NCBI RefSeq assembly: GCF_000696575.1
Contig: NZ_JMSQ01000026.1
Coordinates: forward strand, 172,393-236,392
DNA: 64,000 nt
From: Siccibacter colletis
Lineage (GTDB): Bacteria > Pseudomonadota > Gammaproteobacteria > Enterobacterales > Enterobacteriaceae
Direction of reading: 5' to 3'
Shown here: piece by piece, positions 29,388 to 39,267 of the stretch
How positions within the stretch are numbered: the stretch's first letter is position 1
Layout: each line of letters opens with the position of its first letter
The notes under the pieces: model-generated
Seen by the model: only the letters and a program-made list of their open reading frames with translations
What the model was told of the DNA's origin: nothing
Database searches by the model: none
Position numbers and translations under genes: made by a program

Positions 29388-30536
29388 ATGAAGTTTACAT
29401 TGCGCGCTTTGCCAGTACTGGTTGGGGCAGGTCTGCTCGTGGGAATGACCTCTTTTAACGCCAGTGCAGAAATTACACTGATCAAAGCCGACACACAGCC
29501 AGGCGATCCATTAAGCCGTCTTAATTTCACCGTTGGCGGCAGTATCCGTCCGCAGTTTGAAATGATGACCGGCGACAGCGATAAAGGTTCTTATAAGCGT
29601 AACGGTTTTGACGGCGGTACCCGTTTCCGTTTCGCTGCCGATTATTATCTGTTCGACGATATCAGCTGGGTAAACTATTACGAGCTGGGCGTGAATATTC
29701 CGGCGGTATTTGACTGGGACAACCACTATAAAGAGGGCGCGAACGACACCAGCCGCCGTATGCTGTATACCGGCCTGAAAAGCGACACCTGGGGTATTCT
29801 GACATTTGGTCAGCAGAACAGCGCTTATTACGACGTGATCGGTTCAAAAACCGATATCTGGGATTACGACATGAAAGCCCAGGCGTCAGGCAACGGCATC
29901 AATGGTGATTACGACGGCTCCTACCGTTCCCGTAAAATGCTGAAGTATAAGAAGACCGCTGGCGATGCGGATATCTATGCCGCGTACCTGTTCAGCGATG
30001 ACTACAACGCCAATAACGGCTTCCGTTATCACCGTAAAGGCGGCGGCTCGCTGGCACTGGATTACCACCTGACCTCCGACCTGACCTGGGGTGCAGCGTG
30101 GAACTACACCCGTGCCGACATCCGCGAGAACGACACCAGCAACAGCAAGACCTGGGATCAGAACATCCTCGGTACCGCGCTGAGCTGGACCCCGGACAAC
30201 TGGACCTTCTCCTTCGGCGGCGGCTGGTACGAAAACTTCATGGTCACCAAAAAGAAATCAGCGAATGATTACTTCGCCGGTGATGCATGGGGCATTGAGT
30301 ACTTCGCGGGCTACAAAATCCCGGTGGGCCAGTACGCGCTTAAATCCGTGCAGCCTTACGTGATGGGCGACCGCCTGGAGTTCATCAGTGGCCGTAACTA
30401 TCAGCGTATCGACAACGGCGTGGGTATCGCCTTCCAGCTCGATTACGGCTTCCGTGTGGATTACGAACACGTATTCACCTCCAGCACCGACAACCTGGGT
30501 GACATGAACCTGGTTCGTCTGCGTTACGACTTCTAA
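29388..30536 (+). CDS. Outer-membrane porin, OmpC/Porin_4-like beta-barrel
   Basis: 382 residues with a Sec signal peptide (MKFTLRALPVLVGAGLLVGMTSFNASA). The mature part alternates polar and hydrophobic residues in strand-sized segments, has many Tyr and Gly-Asp turns, and includes the typical porin stretch YTGLKSDTWGILTFGQQNSAYYDV. It ends in LRYDF with the C-terminal phenylalanine needed by the Bam machinery. Not a close match to OmpC, OmpF or PhoE; substrate unknown. It lies upstream of an ABC importer in the same direction, so a joint role in uptake is possible but unproven. Confidence 0.85.
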   Translation: MKFTLRALPVLVGAGLLVGMTSFNASAEITLIKADTQPGDPLSRLNFTVGGSIRPQFEMMTGDSDKGSYKRNGFDGGTRFRFAADYYLFDDISWVNYYELGVNIPAVFDWDNHYKEGANDTSRRMLYTGLKSDTWGILTFGQQNSAYYDVIGSKTDIWDYDMKAQASGNGINGDYDGSYRSRKMLKYKKTAGDADIYAAYLFSDDYNANNGFRYHRKGGGSLALDYHLTSDLTWGAAWNYTRADIRENDTSNSKTWDQNILGTALSWTPDNWTFSFGGGWYENFMVTKKKSANDYFAGDAWGIEYFAGYKIPVGQYALKSVQPYVMGDRLEFISGRNYQRIDNGVGIAFQLDYGFRVDYEHVFTSSTDNLGDMNLVRLRYDF

Positions 30537-30545
30537 GACGTCGTC

Positions 30546-30571
30546 TCCCCCGGCACCGCTACGCCGGGGGA
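30546..30571 (+). terminator. GC-rich hairpin after the porin gene
   Basis: CCCCCGGC, loop ACCGCTAC, GCCGGGGG, directly after the porin stop. There is no clear T-run, so it may end transcription weakly or protect the mRNA end. Confidence 0.6.
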
Positions 30572-30752
30572 ATTCTCCCTCCGCTTATCTCTTTTCTGCC
30601 TGGGTATATGAAATATTTTCAATTACCCGCTGCGGCAGAATGTGCCATCTTACGCTGTCGTGCTGTAACTCTACTTGCGTTACAAGCACTTACTGAGCGA
30701 CCCGCAAACAGAGGCGCACCACAACATACATCCTTCTTTGGGGAGAAAACGC

Positions 30753-31583
30753 ATGGGAATTCGTCACAGCTGGCGCGTCGCGTCCGGCGTATTACTTCTG
30801 GCGTGCGGACTGCAGTTCGCCCAGGCAAACAGCGATCCGCAGACTATCACCTTCGGCGTCGCTCCCGGCCCGTATGGCGATATGGTCAAGCAGGCCATTG
30901 CGCCGTCGCTTAAAGAGAAAGGCTATAAGGTCATCGTGCGCGAGTTCAGCGACTACGTGCAGCCAAATATGGCGCTGGCTAACGGCAGCATCGACGCCAA
31001 CCTGTTCCAGCACTCGCTCTACTTCGATAAATTCACCGCCGATAAAGGTCTCAAACTGACGAAGCTGCTGGCGGTGCCGACGGCCGGTATGGGCCTGTAC
31101 TCGCACAAAATCAAAAGTCTCGACGCGCTGAAGAAGGGCGACATCGTTACCCTCTCTAATGACCCCACTAACCTGGCGCGCGGGCTGCGTTTCCTGCAGG
31201 CGTTAAAACTGATTACCATCAAGCCGAACATCGATCCGACCAAAGCCTCCGAGCGCGACATCGCCAGCAACCCGAAAGGTCTGGTGTTTAAACCGCTGGA
31301 AGCCGCACAGCTGCCGCGCACCCTCGACGGGGTTACCGCCTCGCTGGTTAACGGTAACTTTGCCATCGCCGCCGGGATAGATCTTTCCACCGCGCTGGCG
31401 CAGGAGCAGCTGGACGAGAACCTGAAAAACATCATCGCCGTGCGCAGTGAAGATGCTGACAAGCCGTTCGCGAAAGACATCGTCAGCGTGGTGAAATCCC
31501 CGGCCTACGCGGCAGCGATCAACGATCCGCAGAATGTTTTTATCTCCTTCCAGAAGCCGGAGTGGATGGCGGCTGCGCAGTAA
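30753..31583 (+). CDS. MetQ/NlpA-family substrate-binding protein
   Basis: 276 residues; the start at 30753 follows GGGGAGA and begins a signal peptide. LLLAC could serve as a lipobox (lipid-anchored), but AQA-NS just after also looks like a signal peptidase I site, so anchoring is uncertain. The mature protein shows the NLPA fold with FSDYVQPNMALANGSIDANLFQH, VPTAGMGLYSHKIKSLDALK and LSNDPTNLARGLRFLQ, which parallel E. coli MetQ. Probably binds methionine or a related amino acid. It is the first gene of a Q-N-I operon, the reverse of the usual N-I-Q order. Confidence 0.87.
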   Translation: MGIRHSWRVASGVLLLACGLQFAQANSDPQTITFGVAPGPYGDMVKQAIAPSLKEKGYKVIVREFSDYVQPNMALANGSIDANLFQHSLYFDKFTADKGLKLTKLLAVPTAGMGLYSHKIKSLDALKKGDIVTLSNDPTNLARGLRFLQALKLITIKPNIDPTKASERDIASNPKGLVFKPLEAAQLPRTLDGVTASLVNGNFAIAAGIDLSTALAQEQLDENLKNIIAVRSEDADKPFAKDIVSVVKSPAYAAAINDPQNVFISFQKPEWMAAAQ

Positions 31584-31598
31584 GCCGCAGATTAACGT

Positions 31599-31616
31599 GG
31601 GGAGCGCAGGCTCCCC
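31599..31616 (+). terminator. Intercistronic hairpin between binding-protein and ATPase genes
   Basis: GGGGAGC GCAG GCTCCCC, 15 bases after the stop of the binding-protein gene, without a T-run. Such hairpins protect the upstream mRNA and so raise binding-protein levels relative to the transporter. Confidence 0.6.
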
Positions 31617-31628
31617 GTTGAGGTTTTC

Positions 31629-32645
31629 ATGATTGAGCTACAACACGTCTGCGTCGAGTTTCCCGGCGCGGGGTCCAGCGCCACCCGGGCGGTGGACGAC
31701 GTCAGTCTGCATATTAAGGCGGGCGAGATTTTTGGCATTGTTGGCACCAGCGGTGCCGGAAAAAGTACGCTGCTGCGCACGCTGAATGCCCTGCAACGCC
31801 CGAGTACGGGTAGCGTGACGGTTAACGGCACGCGGATTTCCGAGCTGCAGGGCGTGGCCTTGCGCACCGCCCGTCAGCGCATCGGCATGATTTTCCAGCA
31901 CTTCAACCTGATGCACACCCGCACCGTGGCGCAGAACGTGGCGTTCAGCCTGAAGGCGGCGGGATGGGAGCGGGCGAAAATCGCCCCGCGCGTCGCGGAG
32001 ATCCTCGATCTGGTCGGGCTGACCGATAAAGCGAACCGCTATCCGGTGCAGCTCTCCGGCGGCCAGAAGCAGCGGGTCGGCATTGCGCGAGCCATCGCTA
32101 ACCACCCGGACGTACTGCTGTGCGACGAACCGACCTCGGCGCTGGATCTTGAAACCTCCGCCACCATTCTGGCGCTGCTTAAAGAGATTAATGCCCGGCT
32201 TGGGATCACCATTGTGCTGATCACCCATGAGATGAACGTGATCAAAACGATCTGCGATCGCGTGGCGGTGATGTCCGGCGGCAAGGTGGTGGAAATGGGT
32301 GAGGTGTTCGATATCTTCGCCCACCCGCAGCATGCATTCACCCGCCAGCTGGTGTCGCATACCCTCAACCTGACGCTGCCCGAGCGGCTGAAGGCGCACC
32401 TGCAGGGCACGCTGCTGAAGATCCTGTTTATCGGCGACTCGGCGGAGCAGCCGGTGCTCTCCGAGGTAGCGGTGAAGTTCGGCGTGGCGGTGAACATTCT
32501 GCACGGCAAAATTGAGTACATCGGCGATCGCGCGCTGGGCGTTCTGGTGGTGCAGCTTACCGCGCCTGACAGCCCGACGGCGGTAGAGGCCGCGGTGGCG
32601 CATATCCGTTCCCGTACCGCTCAGGTGGAGGCTTTACATGGATGA
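31629..32645 (+). CDS. MetN-like ABC transporter ATPase with NIL domain
   Basis: 338 residues. Walker A GTSGAGKST near residue 39, signature LSGGQKQRVGIARA near 141, Walker B LLCDEPTSALD near 163, His switch LITHEMNV near 197. The last 75 or so residues form the NIL (ACT-like) domain that in MetN senses cytoplasmic methionine (KILFIGDSAEQPVLSEVAVKF). Overlaps the permease gene by 8 bases. Confidence 0.93.
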   Translation: MIELQHVCVEFPGAGSSATRAVDDVSLHIKAGEIFGIVGTSGAGKSTLLRTLNALQRPSTGSVTVNGTRISELQGVALRTARQRIGMIFQHFNLMHTRTVAQNVAFSLKAAGWERAKIAPRVAEILDLVGLTDKANRYPVQLSGGQKQRVGIARAIANHPDVLLCDEPTSALDLETSATILALLKEINARLGITIVLITHEMNVIKTICDRVAVMSGGKVVEMGEVFDIFAHPQHAFTRQLVSHTLNLTLPERLKAHLQGTLLKILFIGDSAEQPVLSEVAVKFGVAVNILHGKIEYIGDRALGVLVVQLTAPDSPTAVEAAVAHIRSRTAQVEALHG

Positions 32646-33297
32646 TTTATTGCCGGATCTGACGCTCGCGTTCAGCGAAACGTTCCAGATGCTCAGCATC
32701 TCAACGGTGCTGGCGATCCTCGGCGGCGTGCCGCTCGGTTTTCTTATTTTCGTGACCGATCGCCATCTGTTCTGGCAGAACCGCGCGGTGTACCTCATCA
32801 GTTCGGTGCTGGTGAATATTATCCGTTCGGTGCCGTTCGTCATTTTGCTGGTGCTGCTGCTGCCCCTGACGCAGTTTCTGCTCGGCAATACCATCGGGCC
32901 GATTGCCGCCTCGGTGCCGCTGTCGGTGGCGGCTATCGCTTTTTATGCCCGTCTGGTGGACGGCGCGCTGCGCGACGTGGACAGAGGCATTATCGAAGCC
33001 GCCGAGGCGTTTGGCGCCAGCCCGCTGCGTATCATCTGCACCGTGCTGCTGCCGGAAGCCAGCGCAGGGCTGCTGCGCGGCCTGACCATTACCCTGGTGA
33101 GCCTGATTGGCTATTCGGCAATGGCCGGGATTGTCGGCGGTGGCGGGGTAGGGGATCTGGCGATTCGCTACGGTTATTACCGCTACGAAACCGAAGTGAT
33201 GGTCGTGACGGTGATCGCGTTGATTGTGCTGGTGCAGGTAGTACAGGTGCTGGGCGATTACCTGGCGAAGCGCGCGGATAAACGCGATCGGCATTAA
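32638..33297 (+). CDS. MetI-like ABC transporter permease
   Basis: 219 residues with five hydrophobic helices, the usual MetI size. The EAA loop for contact with the ATPase reads EAAEAFGASPLRIICTVLLPEA around residues 121-142. With the two upstream genes it completes a D-methionine-type importer. This is separate from the metNIQ locus, which in enterobacteria lies elsewhere. No MetJ box was seen upstream of the operon. Confidence 0.92.
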   Translation: MDDLLPDLTLAFSETFQMLSISTVLAILGGVPLGFLIFVTDRHLFWQNRAVYLISSVLVNIIRSVPFVILLVLLLPLTQFLLGNTIGPIAASVPLSVAAIAFYARLVDGALRDVDRGIIEAAEAFGASPLRIICTVLLPEASAGLLRGLTITLVSLIGYSAMAGIVGGGGVGDLAIRYGYYRYETEVMVVTVIALIVLVQVVQVLGDYLAKRADKRDRH

Positions 33298-33317
33298 TAG
33301 TGAAAAGGGGGGTAAAC

Positions 33318-33390
33318 GGTGGGTGCACTTCGTTTACCCACCCTACGCTGCCTCATGACCATCCAGGGGGGTAAGCGCAGCGCACCCACC
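33318..33390. repeat. Dispersed REP-like inverted repeat, copy D (two units)
   Basis: Units GGTGGGTGCACTTCGTTTACCC(ACCC) at 33318-33343 and GGGGGGTAAGCGCAGCGCACCC(ACC) at 33366-33390, between the convergent permease and purK genes. Confidence 0.85.
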
Positions 33391-33396
33391 ACAATC

Positions 33397-34467
33397 TCAC
33401 TTATCCAGCTTGACCCGCGCCCAGGCGATGCCGCTGGCATATTCAGGCGGCAGCAGCGCCACCAGCGATTCGAGCGTGGCGCTCAGGCGGTCGGTGTCGC
33501 TGTCGGTCAGGTTAAGATGCCCGACCTTGCGCCCCGGACGCACCTCTTTGTCGTACCAGTGCAGATGCACCAGCGGCAGCTTCAGCCAGTCATCGTTAAG
33601 CGCGGTGCCAATCAGGTTCACCATCACCGACGGGCTGTTTACCACCGGCTGCGGCAGCGGCAGGGAGAGAATGGCGCGCAGGTGCAGCTCAAACTGACTG
33701 ATGGATGCCCCGTTCTGGGTCCAGTGACCGCTGTTATGTACGCGCGGTGCCAGCTCGTTGATCAGCAGCCCGCCCGGCGTGATAAAGCATTCCATCGCCA
33801 TGACGCCGACGTAGTTCAGCTCCTGCATAATTGCGGACAACATCGCTTCAGCCTGCGCCTGCTGGCCGGCATTGGCGTGCGGAAACGCCACGCTGGTGCG
33901 CAGGATCCCGTCCTGATGCAGGTTGTGGGTCAGGGGATAGAACACCGTCGCGCCGTCGTGGCCGCGTGCGCCTACCAGCGACACCTCGCCGGAGAAGTTA
34001 ATTCCCTGCTCAACAATACATTCACCGTAGCAGTCGTCAGGCAGCTGCGCGGTATCGCCCGCCCGCAGCCGCCACTGACCGCGACCGTCGTAGCCGCCGG
34101 TGCGGCGCTTAACGATCGCCAGCTCGCCCAGGGCATCAAAGACCGCCGGCCACTGCCCGGCAGACGCCAGCAGCTGCCAGGGCGCGGTGGCGAGGCCGAG
34201 ACGGTCAAACAGCTGCTTCTGCGTCAGGCGGTCGGCGATAACGGGAAACACGTCCCGGTTGACAAATGCCGGGTGACGCGCCAGTTCGCGGGTCAGCGCG
34301 GTTTCCGGCCAGCGCTCGATTTCAGCGGTGATCACGCTCTGCTGAAACGGCACCGCCTGCGGCTCCGCGTCCAGTCCTACCGGCCAGACCGCGATGCCCA
34401 GCGGTTCACCGGCCTGGCGCAGCATACGCCCCAACTGGCCGTTCCCGAGTACGCATACCTGTTTCAT
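33397..34467 (-). CDS. purK: PurK, N5-carboxyaminoimidazole ribonucleotide synthase
   Basis: ATP-dependent carboxylation of AIR to N5-CAIR in purine synthesis. 356 residues with the ATP-grasp fold: N-terminal Rossmann [11 protein letters not shown], glycine-rich [13 protein letters not shown] around residue 120, and metal/ATP residues in [10 protein letters not shown] and [17 protein letters not shown]. The start overlaps the purE stop as ATGA. Confidence 0.97.
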   Translation of the reverse strand: MKQVCVLGNGQLGRMLRQAGEPLGIAVWPVGLDAEPQAVPFQQSVITAEIERWPETALTRELARHPAFVNRDVFPVIADRLTQKQLFDRLGLATAPWQLLASAGQWPAVFDALGELAIVKRRTGGYDGRGQWRLRAGDTAQLPDDCYGECIVEQGINFSGEVSLVGARGHDGATVFYPLTHNLHQDGILRTSVAFPHANAGQQAQAEAMLSAIMQELNYVGVMAMECFITPGGLLINELAPRVHNSGHWTQNGASISQFELHLRAILSLPLPQPVVNSPSVMVNLIGTALNDDWLKLPLVHLHWYDKEVRPGRKVGHLNLTDSDTDRLSATLESLVALLPPEYASGIAWARVKLDK

Positions 34468-34973
34468 GCCTGATCCCTCGGGTCCGGATTATCCAGCACC
34501 TCGTCAGTCTGCGCCTGGCGCCAGGCACCGAGACGCGCCAGCAGTGCCTCATCATGCTGGGCGAGGATCTGCGCGGCCAGCAGGGCTGCGTTCGCCGCTC
34601 CCGCTTTACCGATCGCCAGCGTCCCCACCGGAATACCGCGCGGCATCTGCACAATAGAGTAGAGGCTGTCCACACCGCTCAGGGCGGCGCTCTGCACCGG
34701 TACGCCGAGCACCGGCACCAGGGTTTTGGCGGCAATCATGCCCGGCAGATGGGCGGCCCCACCGGCACCGGCGATAATCACCTGATAGCCGTTGTGCTGC
34801 GCGCCTTCGGCAAAGCTGAACAGCTTGTCCGGCGTGCGGTGGGCGGAAACCACTTCGACATGATGAGGTACTTCAAGGGCATCGAGAATGTCAGCGGCAA
34901 ACTGCATGGTCGCCCAGTCGCTTTTAGACCCCATAACGATGGCGATACGCGCCGGATGTTGGCTTGAAGACAT
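34464..34973 (-). CDS. purE: PurE, N5-CAIR mutase
   Basis: Converts N5-CAIR to CAIR. 169 residues, the same as E. coli. Active-site segments GSKSDWATM near residue 18, [10 protein letters not shown] near 41, and [12 protein letters not shown] near 69. The start [15 protein letters not shown] at 34973 was preferred over an in-frame ATG 20 codons upstream. Upstream lies a PurR box. Forms the purEK operon. Confidence 0.97.
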   Translation of the reverse strand: MSSSQHPARIAIVMGSKSDWATMQFAADILDALEVPHHVEVVSAHRTPDKLFSFAEGAQHNGYQVIIAGAGGAAHLPGMIAAKTLVPVLGVPVQSAALSGVDSLYSIVQMPRGIPVGTLAIGKAGAANAALLAAQILAQHDEALLARLGAWRQAQTDEVLDNPDPRDQA

Positions 34974-35055
34974 GCGTCTTAAAACTCCTGTGAGTGTGCG
35001 TGGACAAGGTGCTTGTCGTTCAGAAGGGCACAAAGAATAGCATGGAAAAATGGCA

Positions 35056-35071
35056 AGGAAAACGGTTGCGT
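35056..35071 (-). promoter_or_regulatory. PurR operator of purEK
   Basis: On the minus strand ACGCAACCGTTTTCCT, the classical 16-base pur box and the same as I remember for E. coli purE. It sits about 85 bases upstream of the purE start, so purEK should be repressed by PurR with hypoxanthine or guanine. Confidence 0.92.
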
Positions 35072-35123
35072 CGGCGCGGCAGGCGGAAAAAATCGGTCTG
35101 CTGGCACCGGCAAAAGCCGCCTG

Positions 35124-35540
35124 TCAGAGCGCTTTGGTCAGATAAAAACGTTGCTGCCCGTGATGCGGAAAATCCTCCAGCGTCATTTGCAGCACGAAGC
35201 CATTTTTTTCGTAAAAGGGGCGCGCCTGGAAGCTGAAGGTATCGACCAGCGCCAGGGTACAACCGCGCTGGAGTGCGGTGTGCTCGGCGGCGGCCAGCAG
35301 CAAACGACCCAGACCGGTGCCGCGCAGTGCCTCATTCACCCAGAGAAAATCAATGCACAGCCAGTTGCCTTTGATGCTGGCGATAAGCCCGCCATCAAGA
35401 CCGCCTGTCAGGTTGCGCCGCCAGACGCCGAGGCTGCCCGAGGCGTCGCTGGCGATAAACTGCTGGTTATAGCCGTGCAGGCCGTGAAACAGCGCAGCGC
35501 GATCGTCGGGTGAAATGGCGTCGGTAATATCCAGTTCCAT
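35124..35540 (-). CDS. GNAT-family N-acetyltransferase
   Basis: 138 residues from [10 protein letters not shown] at 35540 (14 further codons are open upstream but lack conservation signals). The acetyl-CoA binding motif A reads [19 protein letters not shown] (RGxGxG/L) around residue 80, and the C-terminal [14 protein letters not shown] is the usual motif B region. Substrate unknown. Inserted between purE and lpxH. Confidence 0.85.
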   Translation of the reverse strand: MELDITDAISPDDRAALFHGLHGYNQQFIASDASGSLGVWRRNLTGGLDGGLIASIKGNWLCIDFLWVNEALRGTGLGRLLLAAAEHTALQRGCTLALVDTFSFQARPFYEKNGFVLQMTLEDFPHHGQQRFYLTKAL

Positions 35541-35618
35541 GGGAAACTTGTCTCGTTTGCGTAAAGCCTTCCGTTTTAACACATTGAGACGACAGGAAAA
35601 ACGCCAGAAAAAGCAGGG

Positions 35619-36341
35619 TCAGAATGGGAAATGGATTAGTGCTACGTCGTCGGGCGTGACGCTGACCATTGAGCCTTCGCTGTGCCATGCGCCGAGCACC
35701 GCGCGAAACGCTGGCTGACCGTTGGCGGAAAGCTCATGCACCGCCGGGCGATGGGTGTGACCGTGGATCAGCCACTGTACCTGATGCTGTTCCATTGTCG
35801 CCACGACCGCCTGCGGATTGACGTCCATGATCTCCAGCGTCTTGGTGCTGTTGGCCGCTTTACTGCCGGCGCGCATCTTAGCGGCAATACGTTTGCGCAC
35901 GAACAGCGGCAGGGCGAGAAAAAGCGCCTGCAACCAGGGCTGGTGCACTTTCGTGCGAAACGCCTGGTAACCGGCATCATCCGTGCAGAGCGTATCGCCA
36001 TGCATAATCAGCACGTCGCGCCCGTAGAGCGAGAGCACCTGAGCTTCGGGCAGCAGCGTCATGCCGCTTTGCCGGGCGAAACGCTTGCCGAGCAGGAAGT
36101 CACGGTTGCCGTGAATGAAGTAGCAGGGGACGCCATGATCCACCAGCGAGCGGATCGCCCGGGCGATCTCCGCATGCAGCGGAACCGGATCGTCGTCACC
36201 AATCCAGGCCTCGAACAGATCGCCTAAAATATAGAGCGCGTCGGCATCGCGAGCCGGACCGGCTAAAAAATGCAGAAAACCGGCGGTGATCGCCGGTTCT
36301 TCTGGGCAGAGATGAAGATCTGCAATAAAAAGCGTGGCCAC
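35619..36341 (-). CDS. lpxH: LpxH, UDP-2,3-diacylglucosamine diphosphatase
   Basis: Cleaves UDP-2,3-diacylglucosamine to lipid X in lipid A synthesis, a peripheral inner-membrane enzyme. 240 residues. Metallophosphatase motifs: ADLHLC at the start, [26 protein letters not shown] and HGHTHRP. Lies 2 bases from the ppiB stop in a ppiB-lpxH operon, as in E. coli. Confidence 0.97.
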   Translation of the reverse strand: MATLFIADLHLCPEEPAITAGFLHFLAGPARDADALYILGDLFEAWIGDDDPVPLHAEIARAIRSLVDHGVPCYFIHGNRDFLLGKRFARQSGMTLLPEAQVLSLYGRDVLIMHGDTLCTDDAGYQAFRTKVHQPWLQALFLALPLFVRKRIAAKMRAGSKAANSTKTLEIMDVNPQAVVATMEQHQVQWLIHGHTHRPAVHELSANGQPAFRAVLGAWHSEGSMVSVTPDDVALIHFPF

Positions 36342-36343
36342 GA

Positions 36344-36838
36344 TTACTCGCTGACGGTAACGTTTTCGATGATCACATCTTCTTTCGGTACGTCCTGATG
36401 CATACCGCTGCGGCCGGTAGAAACGCCTTTGATCTTGTCAACCACGTCCATACCTTCAACCACTTCTGCGAATACGCAGTAGCCCCAACCCTGCAGGCTT
36501 TCGCCGCTGAAGTTCAGGAAGTCGTTGTCAGCCACGTTGATGAAGAACTGCGCGGTCGCGGAGTGCGGAGCCTGAGTACGCGCCATAGCAAGGGTGCCAC
36601 GGGTGTTTTTCAGGCCGTTGTTCGCTTCGTTCTGGATCGCGTCTTTGGTGTTTTTCTGCTTCATGCCCGGCTCAAAGCCGCCGCCCTGAATCATGAACCC
36701 GTTGATGACGCGATGGAAAATAGTGTTGTTGTAGAAACCTTCACGACAGTAGTCCAGGAAGTTCTTCACTGTAACCGGCGCGTCGTTATCAAAAGTTTTG
36801 ATGACGATATCGCCATGATTGGTATGAAAAGTAACCAT
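36344..36838 (-). CDS. ppiB: PpiB, cytosolic peptidyl-prolyl cis-trans isomerase B
   Basis: A 164-residue cyclophilin. Signature segments: [16 protein letters not shown] around residue 40 (catalytic Arg), [21 protein letters not shown] around 87, and [20 protein letters not shown]. Divergent from cysS. Confidence 0.97.
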   Translation of the reverse strand: MVTFHTNHGDIVIKTFDNDAPVTVKNFLDYCREGFYNNTIFHRVINGFMIQGGGFEPGMKQKNTKDAIQNEANNGLKNTRGTLAMARTQAPHSATAQFFINVADNDFLNFSGESLQGWGYCVFAEVVEGMDVVDKIKGVSTGRSGMHQDVPKEDVIIENVTVSE

Positions 36839-37025
36839 GTTTGCATCCTGTTCCGTTAAGTGGCGCTGCGACCTGTCTTATCAGGTCATTTCAGGCGCCT
36901 GTTATAGCACAGGTCGTCCGGTTCGATCACCTTGCAAAGTGTGCTGCTTCGGGTTTGAATTACGGGTAAACTAAGCGGCTGGTCCCGAACCGCTCACTTT
37001 CACACACGTCTACATGGAATCATCG

Positions 37026-38411
37026 ATGTTAAAAATCTTTAATACACTGACGCGCCAAAAAGAGGAATTTAAACCTATCCATGCCGGGGAAGTGGGCATG
37101 TACGTGTGTGGTATTACCGTGTACGACCTGTGTCATATCGGCCATGGCCGTACCTTTGTAGCCTTTGACGTGGTGGCGCGCTACCTGCGTTTTCTTGGCT
37201 ATAAGCTGAAGTACGTACGCAACATCACGGATATTGACGACAAGATCATCAAGCGCGCCAATGAAAATGGCGAAGGCTTTGTCGAGCTGGTGGACCGCAT
37301 GGTCGCCGAGATGCACAAGGACTTTGACGCGCTTAATATTCTGCGTCCGGAAAGCGAACCGCGCGCCACCCAGCATATTCCGGAGATCATTGAGATCGTC
37401 CAGCAGCTCATCGCCCGCGATCACGCCTATGTGGCGCAGAACGGCGACGTCATGTTCTCGGTAGAAACCGATCCGCAATATGGCCTGCTGTCGCGTCAGG
37501 ATCTCGACCAGCTTCAGGCGGGCGCGCGCGTGGAAGTGGCGGACGTGAAGCGTAACCCGATGGACTTCGTGCTGTGGAAGATGTCCAAACCGGGCGAGCC
37601 GAGCTGGCCTTCGCCGTGGGGCGAGGGGCGTCCGGGCTGGCACATTGAGTGCTCCGCCATGAACTGCAAGCAGCTGGGCAGCCATTTCGACATCCACGGC
37701 GGCGGTTCTGACCTGATGTTCCCGCATCACGAGAACGAAATCGCCCAGTCCACCTGCGCCCACGACGGCGAGTACGTGAACTACTGGATGCACTCCGGGA
37801 TGGTGATGGTAGACCGCGAGAAGATGTCCAAATCGCTGGGTAACTTCTTCACCGTGCGCGACGTGCTGAAACACTACGATGCCGAAACCATTCGCTACTT
37901 CCTGATGTCTGGTCACTACCGCAGCCAGCTGAACTACAGCGAAGACAACCTCAAGCAGGCGCGTGCCTCGCTGGAACGTCTGTACACCGCGCTGCGCGGC
38001 ACCGATCCCGCTGCGCAGGCCGCAGGCGGCGAGGCGTTTGAAGCGCGCTTTGTTGAAGCGATGAACGACGATTTCAACACGCCGGAAGCCTACTCGGCGC
38101 TGTTCGACATGGCGCGTGAAGTTAACCGCCTGAAAGCGGAAGATGCGAACGCGGCAAACCAGCTGGCGGCGCACCTGCGCAAGCTGGCGGCGGTGCTGGG
38201 TCTGCTGGAGCAGGCGCCGGAGCAGTTCCTGCAGTCTGGTGCCCAGAGCAACGATAGCGAAGTGGCGGAAATCGAAGCGCTGATCCAGCAGCGTCTGGAT
38301 GCGCGTAAAGCCAAAGACTGGGCTGCGGCCGATGCGGCACGCGATCGCCTGAACGAGATGGGCATCATCCTTGAAGACGGCCCACAGGGCACCACCTGGC
38401 GCCGCAAGTGA
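37026..38411 (+). CDS. cysS: Cysteinyl-tRNA synthetase
   Basis: Class I aminoacyl-tRNA synthetase of 461 residues, equal to E. coli. The HIGH-type motif is HIGHGRTF, the KMSKS motif is KMSKSLGN near residue 266, and the zinc/cysteine-binding residues are in [18 protein letters not shown] and HHENEIAQS. The start MLKIFNT at 37026 was chosen over an ATG four codons earlier. A strong terminator follows. Confidence 0.98.
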   Translation: MLKIFNTLTRQKEEFKPIHAGEVGMYVCGITVYDLCHIGHGRTFVAFDVVARYLRFLGYKLKYVRNITDIDDKIIKRANENGEGFVELVDRMVAEMHKDFDALNILRPESEPRATQHIPEIIEIVQQLIARDHAYVAQNGDVMFSVETDPQYGLLSRQDLDQLQAGARVEVADVKRNPMDFVLWKMSKPGEPSWPSPWGEGRPGWHIECSAMNCKQLGSHFDIHGGGSDLMFPHHENEIAQSTCAHDGEYVNYWMHSGMVMVDREKMSKSLGNFFTVRDVLKHYDAETIRYFLMSGHYRSQLNYSEDNLKQARASLERLYTALRGTDPAAQAAGGEAFEARFVEAMNDDFNTPEAYSALFDMAREVNRLKAEDANAANQLAAHLRKLAAVLGLLEQAPEQFLQSGAQSNDSEVAEIEALIQQRLDARKAKDWAAADAARDRLNEMGIILEDGPQGTTWRRK

Positions 38412-38424
38412 TTATTCACTAACG

Positions 38425-38454
38425 CAAAAAAGCCGCCTTCGGGCGGCTTTTTTT
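38425..38454 (+). terminator. Terminator after cysS
   Basis: AAAGCCGCC TTCG GGCGGCTTT followed by T; a UUCG tetraloop hairpin. Confidence 0.93.
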
Positions 38455-38510
38455 ATGCGTGCCGCTTTCCATTTCAGAACCAAAATTCACCTTCCGGCGC
38501 AAAAATAGTG

Positions 38511-38539
38511 TTGAATATTTACCCGGTGATGTATAAAAT
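38511..38539 (+). promoter_or_regulatory. Promoter of the toxin-antitoxin pair
   Basis: -35 TTGAAT (38511-38516), 17-base spacer, -10 TAAAAT (38534-38539), about 25 bases before the toxin start. GTGT and ACAC half-sites flank the region (38509 and 38545), which may be the antitoxin operator. Confidence 0.65.
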
Positions 38540-38563
38540 TTAATACACAAGCACGGAGCTGAT

Positions 38564-38926
38564 ATGGACTTACAAGGAGCACGCGAGGCAGCAAAACCCA
38601 TCTACTGGTGCGGGTCGCCGCTTAATGATTTGCGCGCCTTTCCGGAGAGCGTCAGAGCCAGAGCGGGAAAAGAGCTACGCAAGGTGCAGTTCGGGCTTGA
38701 CCCGACAGATGTAAAACGCGTCAGCACATGGGGCGCGGGCGTTATCGAAATCCGACTGGATGAAGACGCAAATACCTGGCGGGTCGCCTGCGTGGCAAAA
38801 TTCGAGGAAGCGGTGTACGTCCTGCACAGCTTCAGTAAAAAAGAGCGGAAGACGAGGCTGAGTGATGCCTGGGTCATCCGTCAGCGGTATCACGAGATTG
38901 TTAATCAGCGAAGGAGTAGCAGATGA
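38564..38926 (+). CDS. HigB-like toxin (phage Gp49-like / DUF891 family)
   Basis: A 120-residue RelE/ParE-superfamily protein. The segments KPIYWCGSPLNDLRAFPESVR, VKRVSTWGAGVIEIRLDE and YVLHSFSKKERKT are characteristic of the Gp49-like family, in which the K-K-x-x-K/T stretch near the end is needed for mRNA cleavage on the ribosome. The stop overlaps the start of the downstream helix-turn-helix gene as ATGA. Toxin-first order is typical of HigBA. Sits between cysS and a LacI regulator, where E. coli K-12 has no such pair. Confidence 0.85.
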   Translation: MDLQGAREAAKPIYWCGSPLNDLRAFPESVRARAGKELRKVQFGLDPTDVKRVSTWGAGVIEIRLDEDANTWRVACVAKFEEAVYVLHSFSKKERKTRLSDAWVIRQRYHEIVNQRRSSR

Positions 38927-39261
38927 CCCATAACAGCGAGAACGGCGTGCGCCACATCACACGTCCTGAGGACAACATTTTCACCGACCTCGGTTTTGAC
39001 GACGCGCAGGCGGCGGCGTTACAGCAGGAGTCAGACCGTGAAATTGCCCTGCTCATCGGTATGAAAAAGCAGGTGATGGCGGAGATTGCCAGCTGGATCA
39101 AGGCGGAAAACCTTAAGCAGGTTAACGCCGCGCAGATCCTGCAGGTGACGCGCCCGCGGGTGTCTGATGTAGTGAATCAGAAAACGGAAAAGTTTACCCT
39201 TGATGCGCTGATTTCGATGGCGAGTCTCATCGGCAAGACCTGCAAGCTGGTAATCAAATAG
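38923..39261 (+). CDS. HigA-like antitoxin, XRE helix-turn-helix
   Basis: 112 residues. Its second half contains the HTH: MAEIASWIKAENLKQVNAAQILQVTRPRVSDVVNQKTEKFTLDALI (HTH_37 type). Expected to neutralise the upstream toxin and repress the promoter at 38511. It ends 6 bases before the stop of the convergent LacI-family gene. Confidence 0.85.
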   Translation: MTHNSENGVRHITRPEDNIFTDLGFDDAQAAALQQESDREIALLIGMKKQVMAEIASWIKAENLKQVNAAQILQVTRPRVSDVVNQKTEKFTLDALISMASLIGKTCKLVIK

Positions 39262-39267
39262 CCGCTT

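Noticed and set aside
30536..30547. MetJ-box-like AGACGTCGTCT near the porin stop
   Set aside because: A single imperfect copy about 200 bases from the binding-protein gene and at the end of another gene; MetJ needs at least two adjacent boxes.
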